A stretch of 8,246 nucleotides of DNA. It comes from an uncultured Sutterella sp. (GTDB lineage: Bacteria > Pseudomonadota > Gammaproteobacteria > Burkholderiales > Burkholderiaceae_F). Both the position numbers and the translations under genes were made by a program. The stretch lies in assembly GCA_905192805.1 (NCBI GenBank), contig CAJJMF010000116.1:1-8246 (forward strand), read 5' to 3'. Under the pieces are notes generated by a model. It ran no database searches, had not been told where the DNA came from, and was given only the letters and a program-made list of their open reading frames with translations. Position 1 is the stretch's first letter, and every line of letters begins with the position of its first letter. Positions 1 through 5,638 of this stretch are shown here, piece after piece.

Positions 1-1
1 G

Positions 2-526
2 GCAACGGCAGTTGAAACGCTGGGTTTGATTGAAAAGTCCTCTTTTAAAACGGGGATGGGGGAGGAGAAATTTAAGCATTTTTTCCGTTTGTCCAGCGCC
101 CTTTTTGCCATTCATGAACAGGCCCCCATCGTTGAGAGCCTCAGTGAAAAATCACCTAGGGAAATTGTGGATGAGTTTGAGAAACTTGAGGCAGAGTTAG
201 GGGTGTTTGATAAGCTGGCAGCATTTACCTCTGACGTCAAAGTCACACAAGGTGTGGAAAATAAAACCGCAAACGGCTACTACTTGCTCATGTTGAATAC
301 GGAACAAAAATCGATATCGTTTATTCCGTTTTCATCCAATCAAGGACAGCTAGCTGAACAGTTCTATATGCTCATGGAAAAAGAACTTCCGGGCGTCGAT
401 GTTGTGCTTGCCGCAGCGGGTGATCTGAAAGGTCTACGTCATGCGTATCCCAACTACTTTGTGGATACAAAAGCCTTCATGAGTAATCTGAGCGCTATTT
501 GTAGGAACATCAAGCAAAACCACTAA
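2..526 (+). CDS. RelA/SpoT-domain protein, 3' part (5' end outside window)
   Basis: The frame is open to the left edge, so the gene begins outside the window; a TTG at position 26 is only an internal codon. The first visible residues, ATAVETLG, match the end of the RelA/SpoT nucleotidyltransferase (synthetase) domain in stand-alone RelA/SpoT-domain proteins. The rest matches the C-terminal region of that group: an FF-containing helix (HFFRLSSALFAIHE), a basic/acidic helical segment, a strand GYYLLMLN, then DVVLAAAGDLKGLRHAYPNY and FVDTKAFM near the end. Such proteins transfer pyrophosphate from ATP to a guanine nucleotide to make (p)ppGpp-like alarmones in the cytoplasm. The catalytic residues would lie upstream and cannot be seen, so activity is unproven. 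About 175 codons are present. The gene ends in TAA and a hairpin terminator follows 18 bp later. The family call rests on recalled motifs, not a search. Confidence 0.78.
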   Translation, partial: ATAVETLGLIEKSSFKTGMGEEKFKHFFRLSSALFAIHEQAPIVESLSEKSPREIVDEFEKLEAELGVFDKLAAFTSDVKVTQGVENKTANGYYLLMLNTEQKSISFIPFSSNQGQLAEQFYMLMEKELPGVDVVLAAAGDLKGLRHAYPNYFVDTKAFMSNLSAICRNIKQNH

Positions 527-544
527 TGCCCCCCTCTCTTTAAG

Positions 545-576
545 ACCCCGCCAGCATGGCTCGCGGGGTTATTTTC
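545..576 (+). terminator. Intrinsic terminator after the RelA/SpoT-domain gene
   Basis: ACCCCGC (545-551) pairs perfectly with GCGGGGT (563-569). Inside lies a C-C mismatch, then an AGC/GCT stem with a three-base ATG loop. The hairpin is followed by TATTTTC, a modest U tract. It starts 18 bp past the stop codon of the upstream gene, as expected for a rho-independent terminator. The short, interrupted U tract is the only weak point. The following 577-658 stretch shows no recognisable feature. Confidence 0.75.
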
Positions 577-658
577 AACCGGTACCCATCCCATGGAATC
601 CTTTTGATGACAGATCGATTACAGCGCTTGATTGCCAATGAAAATGCTTGAATTAGGC

Positions 659-692
659 AAAAAAATAGCCAAGTTCTTACGCTTCAAGAACT
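659..692 (-). terminator. Intrinsic terminator of the tRNA-Ser gene
   Basis: Read on the minus strand, AGTTCTT and AAGAACT (plus-strand arms 672-678 and 686-692) form a 7-bp stem around a 7-nt loop. After a short TGGC spacer comes TATTTTTTT, the complement of seven A residues at 659-665. It lies about 16 bp beyond the CCA end of the tRNA on the same strand. The spacer between stem and U run makes it slightly atypical, but its position and the long U run support the call. Confidence 0.7.
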
Positions 693-707
693 CAGCTTGA
701 TTTTAAG

Positions 708-795
708 TGGCGGAAGGAGTGGGATTCGAACCCACGAATGATTGCTCATTGCCGGTTTTCAAGACCGGTGCATTCAACCGCTCTGCCATCCTTCC
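708..795 (-). tRNA. tRNA-Ser (anticodon UGA), CCA encoded
   Basis: A complete class II cloverleaf can be folded by hand on the minus strand. The acceptor stem is GGAAGGA/TCCTTCC with discriminator G and an encoded CCA (complement at 708-710). The D arm is GCA...TGC. The anticodon stem CCGGT/ACCGG holds the loop CTTGAAA with anticodon TGA (complement at 759-761), which reads UCA and related serine codons. A long variable arm (AATG...CATT) is typical of tRNA-Ser, and the T arm is GTGGG TTCGAAT CCCAC. All stems are perfectly paired, so it should be functional. The total length is 88 nt including CCA. It stands alone, downstream of the helicase gene on the same strand, with its own terminator. 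Confidence 0.97.
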
Positions 796-812
796 ACAGA
801 TACGGACTAGAA

Positions 813-818
813 AGTATA
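813..818 (-). promoter_or_regulatory. Candidate -10 box of the tRNA-Ser promoter
   Basis: The minus strand reads TATACT at 813-818, a close match to TATAAT, ending 18 bp before the first base of the tRNA. That leaves room for a short 5' leader. No convincing -35 hexamer is visible at the usual distance (around 836-841), so the box may act with a weak -35 or be coincidental. Transcription from the helicase side is an alternative source of the tRNA precursor. Confidence 0.4.
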
Positions 819-821
819 GCA

Positions 822-863
822 GAGGGAGGAAAGGAACGCACGATGCACTTTCCCTCCTCCCTC
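822..863. repeat. Inverted repeat (9-bp hairpin) with T5 run on plus strand
   Basis: GAGGGAGGA (822-830) is perfectly complementary to TCCTCCCTC (855-863) across a 24-nt loop. An alternative fold extends the helix to 12 bp (GAGGGAGGAAAG) if four bases of the right arm bulge out. On the plus strand it is followed by G then TTTTT (865-869), the shape of an intrinsic terminator, although no plus-strand gene lies just upstream. On the minus strand it sits between the helicase stop and the tRNA -10 box without a clear U tract. It may block readthrough between the helicase and the tRNA, or stop antisense transcription into the helicase. Confidence 0.5.
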
Positions 864-872
864 GTTTTTGGT

Positions 873-906
873 AGCACACTAGCCTAACGGCGCAAAATCG
901 TGTGCT
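873..906. repeat. Inverted repeat just past the helicase stop codon
   Basis: AGCACAC (873-879) and GTGTGCT (900-906) are perfect 7-bp complements around a 20-nt loop, inside which GCC (882-884) can pair with GGC (889-891). It begins eight bases after the helicase stop on the minus strand. Neither strand shows a U tract after the outer stem, so it is not a standard intrinsic terminator. It could protect the 3' end of the helicase mRNA, or act with the neighbouring hairpin at 822-863. Confidence 0.4.
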
Positions 907-913
907 CTCCGGC

Positions 914-3900
914 TCAGTGCGCATCCACCTTCGTGAAAAAGCCTTCTACGGGATCCAAATACTGAGACGGTCGGATGGGATAACCATAGTTATTGACGCC
1001 TTGGGGAATGAGCAACGTCAGTCGGAATTTGGTTCGGGTAATGGCCACGTAAAGGCGTCGGGCCGCTTCTGCGTACTCGGTGGGCGACGCCTTAGGCCAA
1101 GGGTAGACCCCATCGCGTACGTCGTACACCAATACGTTATCAAACTCCAGCCCTTTAGCCCGATGCACCGTCGCAATGAAAACCCGCTCTTGAACAATTT
1201 CCGTCGAACACAAGTCCGCTTCCTTCAACGAACACAGGGGGACAAAGTACGCACGCAACTGTTGACGTAACGACGCGTGCTCCCGTTTATTCACCAACAC
1301 CTTGTCGAGGTATTCCAAAACTAATGGGATTTTTTCAAGCAAATTGATGGTACTGGGATCGTCGATCATGCTCTTCGGAATCCGTTGAGCGCACGAAAAT
1401 TCGCGGAACACCTGACGCAACATGGACTCAGTATGGCTGTCGCTTTGCAGATCGATGAGTTCGGTATGCGAGCGGTAAAGTTCGCCATAGGTAGAACGGA
1501 GTTTCGTCGCGATCCCCGACAACTTCACATTCGCCTTTAAAAAGGCCGCTTGCTTTTTAAGCACGGTGGGGGCTTGTTGTCCCATCCACAACAAAAGGGC
1601 TGCGTAAGGCTGGAAATAGTCGGGTACCCCGCTAACGGCAGGCAGATTGAGCGCACGGCAATACGCACGAACGTTATCTAAGAGTTTGAGCGAGAGACTC
1701 GGGGTGCGACCCATGACTTGGCGCAGTTCCGGTTCAAACGTGTGCAACAGGTCGGTAAAAAGGAGACGCTCCAAGCGCACACGGCCCGACTCTTGTTCGG
1801 CTTTGAGCAACATACTGCTATAGGTGGACACCAGATCGTCCGAAACCAAGATGACTTGCGAAGTGCCACTAAACGCATAGAGTCGGTCAATATCTTCTTC
1901 AGTAAAGCCTTCGGGCGTTTTAGCGGTCACCATTTCCAGACTGACCGTCACCCTACCCGATGTGGGGGTGAGCTTCAGGGCGCTCACCGAGGGTCGGTAC
2001 GAGGGAGTACCCTTATCGGTCTTGGCTGCGACACGACCGACGAGCCACAGTACCCAACCCTGAGTGGCATGTTGATGAAGATCGTCAATCACCGAGTGTG
2101 GTCCCTTGGGGTCCGTCAAGTCGTAGCGGATCCAGTCAAAGGGCAACCAGCAAGCGTCTCGGTATGCGCGCACAAAGAGTTCACGCAACGCTTTACGGCG
2201 AAACGTATCATCCACACTTTGCGCGACCTGTGCCCACGCGTTCACCTGTGTGGGCGTATTGAGCACCGACAAGTAGGCTTTGGTCGTCTTAACAATCGGA
2301 TGATTAAACACATCTGCGCCCGAGACTTTAAAGTGCCCGATGCCGTTTTCTTTGAGCGCCATACTTAATTGATCCGCATCAGTATTGCGGGGAACCAGAA
2401 TCGCGGAGGTACCCGTGGCACTTGTTTTGTTCCACGTCGCAATCGCACGCACCACTTCGCGATCCATGCGTCGCGGATCACACCACTGCCAAGTGAGACT
2501 ATCTTTGGGCTGGCGACCCGCCACGACCGCTTCGGGTAACCAACGCGTGTTGCATCCGAGCGTATCACGCGCGTAGACGTTGAAGAGTTCGAGTAGATAC
2601 TTGGGTGAGCGGTAGTTTTTATAGAGACGGTGAACTTGAGCTCCCGACTGAGCTAACTGGCTCAATGTGTGGAATTTCGCCCCTAAGAACGAATAAATCG
2701 CCTGCTGTTCGTCCCCAAAGTAAACCAGCACACTCTGGGGAGTGTCGGGGTTCCAGAGTCGCTTCACTAAGTCCAACTGCAACTCGGACAAGTCCTGCAC
2801 TTCGTCAATCTGAATCCACGCGTACTGATGACAAAACTCGGCATGCTCCGTGAGCGCACGGTACGTCGAGGCGAGCATGTCATTGAAGTCAATGAGGCTG
2901 TTGTCCTTTTTGTAGCGGCAATACGCCTGCGCAAGATTCTCAATTTCGGTCGTGTTCCACGCCCCAAAGCGATAGAGCTGTAGCTCTGCCAGGGCGTCAC
3001 GTTGTTTGGCCGAAACGCCCTCGGATAAGGGGGGCAAAAGCGCTTCAGGCGCCCCCGAAGCGACTAAATTTTGGCGAATTTCCGTCGTACAGACCCGACC
3101 CACGACCGTCTGCAAGATGCTCTCATCGGGCAAACACGGCAAGAACGAGGCGATGATTTCCGTCACTTCATCTTCATCAATCACTTGCGTGCGTTCGTCC
3201 ACTAGTCCACGTTCATAGAGAAAATGGGCACAGAATTTATGCAAATTCCCCACAAAGAGTCCCGACACGGCCCCTGAACTGCGTGCTTCGATACGCTCTT
3301 TCATGTTCATCGTGGCGCGGTTGGTAAAGGTCAGGCAGAGCATGGAGGCGGGCGCCACGCCCGCTTGCATCGCGTGAATGACGCGCTCGGTTAACACCGC
3401 GGTTTTCCCGCACCCCGGAGGCGCCAACACCAAGTGGCGTCCCTGCGTGAGCGCAATCACCTTTTCTTGCTCCGCGTTAAACGTAGGACGTTGCTCGGGT
3501 GTACGCACGGGTTCAACTTCGTAGGTCGGTAGCACAAATTCGGGATAAAGCCCTTTGGCGTTATTCAATTTATACAAGTCTTGCGCCACCACCCAGCAAC
3601 TGCGAAGGACGTCTTCAGCCAACTTCGCATCCTGCAACGCCATCATTTGCCCTTCGGAATAGTGCGCCCCTTGATTGCCTTGTCGACGTAGGCGCCGATA
3701 CGCGCTTTGCACCTCGCTCGGTAACCGTAAAAAGGCATTGGTGGTCATCATCGCCGCCAGCATCATCCGGTTATCCGTGATGTGAAGGCGCTGACGCAAA
3801 GCGCCTTCAGCAAAGACGCGCCCTTGGGCAATGGATTGGGCATAGTGCTCTTCTAAAAAGAGCGTTTCGACTTGTTCGCCCACGTGGGCAAGTTCAGAAA

Positions 3901-3928
3901 ATCGGAGTTTTAGAGCATCAAAATTCAT
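914..3928 (-). CDS. UvrD/Rep-like SF1 DNA helicase with DUF4145-like N-terminal domain
   Basis: The product is a cytoplasmic ATP-dependent helicase-like protein of 1004 residues. Visible SF1A motifs are Q motif FNAEQ (150-154), Walker A APPGCGKT (169-176), Ia LTFTNRA (199-205), Walker B DEVQD (375-379), III GDEQQAIY (405-412), IV NYRS (438-441), V TVHRAKGLEFD (920-930) and VI ARRLYVAITRT (956-966). All key ATPase residues are present, so translocation on single-stranded DNA is likely. Residues 1-130 resemble the DUF4145-type helical domain seen ahead of type I restriction HsdR and some helicases, with RRLRRQGNQGAH at 78-89. UvrD and Rep are about 670-720 residues; the excess here is the N-terminal domain and a roughly 480-residue stretch between motifs IV and V. 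No nuclease motif is evident. The ATG start has only a weak ribosome site. The gene diverges from umuC, which suggests, but does not prove, a repair or damage-tolerance role. Its exact subfamily is not recognised. Confidence 0.9.
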   Translation of the reverse strand: MNFDALKLRFSELAHVGEQVETLFLEEHYAQSIAQGRVFAEGALRQRLHITDNRMMLAAMMTTNAFLRLPSEVQSAYRRLRRQGNQGAHYSEGQMMALQDAKLAEDVLRSCWVVAQDLYKLNNAKGLYPEFVLPTYEVEPVRTPEQRPTFNAEQEKVIALTQGRHLVLAPPGCGKTAVLTERVIHAMQAGVAPASMLCLTFTNRATMNMKERIEARSSGAVSGLFVGNLHKFCAHFLYERGLVDERTQVIDEDEVTEIIASFLPCLPDESILQTVVGRVCTTEIRQNLVASGAPEALLPPLSEGVSAKQRDALAELQLYRFGAWNTTEIENLAQAYCRYKKDNSLIDFNDMLASTYRALTEHAEFCHQYAWIQIDEVQDLSELQLDLVKRLWNPDTPQSVLVYFGDEQQAIYSFLGAKFHTLSQLAQSGAQVHRLYKNYRSPKYLLELFNVYARDTLGCNTRWLPEAVVAGRQPKDSLTWQWCDPRRMDREVVRAIATWNKTSATGTSAILVPRNTDADQLSMALKENGIGHFKVSGADVFNHPIVKTTKAYLSVLNTPTQVNAWAQVAQSVDDTFRRKALRELFVRAYRDACWLPFDWIRYDLTDPKGPHSVIDDLHQHATQGWVLWLVGRVAAKTDKGTPSYRPSVSALKLTPTSGRVTVSLEMVTAKTPEGFTEEDIDRLYAFSGTSQVILVSDDLVSTYSSMLLKAEQESGRVRLERLLFTDLLHTFEPELRQVMGRTPSLSLKLLDNVRAYCRALNLPAVSGVPDYFQPYAALLLWMGQQAPTVLKKQAAFLKANVKLSGIATKLRSTYGELYRSHTELIDLQSDSHTESMLRQVFREFSCAQRIPKSMIDDPSTINLLEKIPLVLEYLDKVLVNKREHASLRQQLRAYFVPLCSLKEADLCSTEIVQERVFIATVHRAKGLEFDNVLVYDVRDGVYPWPKASPTEYAEAARRLYVAITRTKFRLTLLIPQGVNNYGYPIRPSQYLDPVEGFFTKVDAH

Positions 3929-4235
3929 GCTACGCTCGGTCTAAAAGTCAAGAGTCGATGGATTGGGCCATATTGCGTGCTGTCAGAACGCAAACATAGT
4001 GCTCATTGTCTCACGAGACCCGCCTCGTCGAGAAGCCCCATCACCAAAAAAGGGAACACAATTTTTGCGTTTTGACGACTGTCCTTCGCCAAAAGTCGCC
4101 ACGCTCCTCATCACGAAAGCCTCATGATGGAATAGCAGCGCTGGAGAAAAAGGTGCATAATTTCAAAAAAAGAGCTTTTACGAAAATCCTTTCGGGCTTT
4201 CTCTTTGGAACCTTCCTCTCACGTCGTTAACACTT
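3929..4235. promoter_or_regulatory. Divergent intergenic region between helicase and umuC
   Basis: This 307-bp spacer must hold promoters for both divergent genes. On the plus strand GTGCATAATTT (the CATAAT hexamer is at 4156-4161) is the best -10 candidate for umuC, but no good -35 stands at 16-18 bp. TTGACG at 4072-4077 resembles a -35 but lacks a -10 partner. A small hairpin CGAAA/TTTCG (4181-4194) precedes umuC, and GTCTCACGAGAC near 4010 is a near-palindrome. I found no CTGT-N8-ACAG LexA box and no GTTC-N7-GTTC site. A 74-codon open frame at 4006-4230 shows no family resemblance and no ribosome site, and is probably not a gene. The adjacent umuD gene expected here is absent. Confidence 0.45.
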
Positions 4236-5528
4236 ATGGCCCGCTACGCACTCATTGATGGCAATACGTTCTACGCCTCCTGCGAACGTATCTTTCGCCC
4301 CGATTTGGCGAAGAGCCCGATCGTTGTGCTCTCCAACAACGACGGCTGTATTGTCACGCTCACCGCGGAAGCGAAAGCCCTGGGACTCAAACGTGGAATG
4401 CCCCTCTTTCAGGGCAAAGCCATTGTGGAAAAGCACAACGTGGTGGTGTTTTCCTCCAATTACGAGCTCTATCATTCGATTTCGCAACGCATGATGCGCA
4501 CCATTGCGAGTCTCGTGCCCCGAATCGAGCCCTACTCGATTGATGAATGCTTTGCGGATCTCACCGATGTACCCATCGAAGGGGACGTACTGGGGCAACG
4601 CATTCGTGAACGTGTCCTTAAATGGGTGGGGATTCCAACTTGTGTGGGCATTGCCCCCACCAAGACACTCGCAAAACTCGCTAACCACCTCGCCAAGAAA
4701 GTCCCTGCGCTCAAAGGGGTACTGGATTGGGAAGCGCTCGGAGCCGAACGTCAAGCCAAAGCGCTACGTTGGGCCTCGATTGAGGATGTGTGGGGGATTG
4801 GTCGCTCGATGCGTACAACGCTTGAAGCACACGGTGTGCACAGCGTGTGGGACTTTACCCAAATGGATGCGCGTTTGGTGCGTCGTCTTTTTGGGGTCGT
4901 GGGAGAACGGATTCACGCCGAATTGCGCGGCCTCGAAGCCATCCCCTTTGTGGAAGCGCTACCGCAGAAAAAACAAATCTGCCGCTCGCGTAGCTTTGCC
5001 CAACCCGTCCGTACCCTTGAGCCCCTGATCAGCGCTGCAAGCACCCATGTGGAGGAAGCGGCCGTCCTGTTGCGTGCGCAGCACAGTCTGGCCCGAACGG
5101 TATCGGTCTTTTTCCACACCAGTCCCTACCGGTTGGATTTACCACAGCACAGCGTATTTGAGGAAAAAACGCTGGCCTTGCCTACGGACGACACCAGTGT
5201 CTTAACGGGCGCGGTGTTGGATCTCATTCAAACGCATTTTGAGGCCAACCGTGGGTACCGAAAACTGGGCATTACATTAAGCGGGCTCGTACCCGTACAA
5301 AAGGCGGGGGTCTTTGAGGCGCAAACCCTCTTTGATGACCCGAACGAAATCGAGCAGCGTAAACGACGCCACCAACTCATGAAGGTCATCGATGGCATTA
5401 ACCGTCGGTTTGGTCGACATACGATTAGTCCCGCCAGTACCCAACTGGCAAGTGGCTGGGAAATGTTGCGGGCCCATAAAAGCCCCAACTACACAACGGA
5501 CATTCGCGACGTGCCCGTCGTCTATTAA
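4236..5528 (+). CDS. umuC: UmuC, Y-family translesion DNA polymerase (Pol V catalytic subunit)
   Basis: The 430-residue product matches UmuC (422 in E. coli) end to end. It copies past DNA lesions, normally with UmuD'2 and RecA at stalled forks. Visible landmarks are the palm start ALIDGNTFYASCE with catalytic Asp8 and steric-gate Tyr13; VVLSNNDGC (30-38); FSSNYELY (72-79); catalytic Asp103-Glu104 in YSIDECFADLT (100-110); VGIAPTKTLAKLANHLAKK (137-155); the helix-hairpin-helix DVWGIG (184-189); CRSRSFAQP (249-257) opening the little-finger region; and a clamp-binding-like AQTLFD (362-367). The ATG is fixed by alignment, since the palm fold begins at once, yet no good Shine-Dalgarno precedes it. 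No umuD lies upstream; the neighbour is a divergent helicase. Residues 40-43 (VTLT) differ from the ARN-type sequence usual in UmuC. The gene ends at a strong terminator. Confidence 0.95.
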   Translation: MARYALIDGNTFYASCERIFRPDLAKSPIVVLSNNDGCIVTLTAEAKALGLKRGMPLFQGKAIVEKHNVVVFSSNYELYHSISQRMMRTIASLVPRIEPYSIDECFADLTDVPIEGDVLGQRIRERVLKWVGIPTCVGIAPTKTLAKLANHLAKKVPALKGVLDWEALGAERQAKALRWASIEDVWGIGRSMRTTLEAHGVHSVWDFTQMDARLVRRLFGVVGERIHAELRGLEAIPFVEALPQKKQICRSRSFAQPVRTLEPLISAASTHVEEAAVLLRAQHSLARTVSVFFHTSPYRLDLPQHSVFEEKTLALPTDDTSVLTGAVLDLIQTHFEANRGYRKLGITLSGLVPVQKAGVFEAQTLFDDPNEIEQRKRRHQLMKVIDGINRRFGRHTISPASTQLASGWEMLRAHKSPNYTTDIRDVPVVY

Positions 5529-5535
5529 CTCGACA

Positions 5536-5567
5536 AAAACGGCAGTGCCACACGACACTGCCGTTTT
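5536..5567. terminator. Bidirectional intrinsic terminator between umuC and reductase
   Basis: AAAACGGCAGTG (5536-5547) and CACTGCCGTTTT (5556-5567) form a perfect 12-bp stem with an 8-nt loop. The arms supply a T4 run on the plus strand and a T5 run on the minus strand. It starts 7 bp after the umuC stop and lies about 70 bp past the stop of the converging reductase gene, so it can end both transcripts. The remaining 5568-5638 shows nothing further. Confidence 0.9.
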
Positions 5568-5638
5568 CGCTTGGGGACGAAACTTCTGGGTAGGCCGTTT
5601 ATCTCCTACCCAACCGTCCTACTACCGAGGATGTCCGA

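Noticed and set aside
703..924. 73-codon minus-strand open frame covering the tRNA
   Set aside because: It is a translation of the tRNA-Ser gene itself; the MAERLNAPVLKTG-type peptide is a well-known artefact of reading tRNA-Ser as protein.
1718..2368. 216-codon plus-strand open frame
   Set aside because: It lies wholly antisense to the helicase gene, has no recognisable family and no ribosome site, and is best explained as a shadow of the coding strand.
914..3928. Helicase considered as a RecB/AddA-type helicase-nuclease
   Set aside because: No C-terminal PD-(D/E)XK nuclease motif is visible; the protein ends about 40 residues after helicase motif VI.
3979..3998. Possible LexA box beginning CTGTCAGAACGC
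   Set aside because: The right half-site ACAG is missing at the required eight-base spacing; only ACAT occurs further on.
4006..4230. 74-codon plus-strand open frame ahead of umuC, considered as a umuD replacement
   Set aside because: It has no Ser-Lys peptidase motif, no cleavage site, no ribosome site and a low-complexity basic composition; probably non-coding.
4227..4754. 175-codon minus-strand open frame
   Set aside because: It is antisense to the most conserved catalytic part of umuC and resembles nothing known; it is a shadow.
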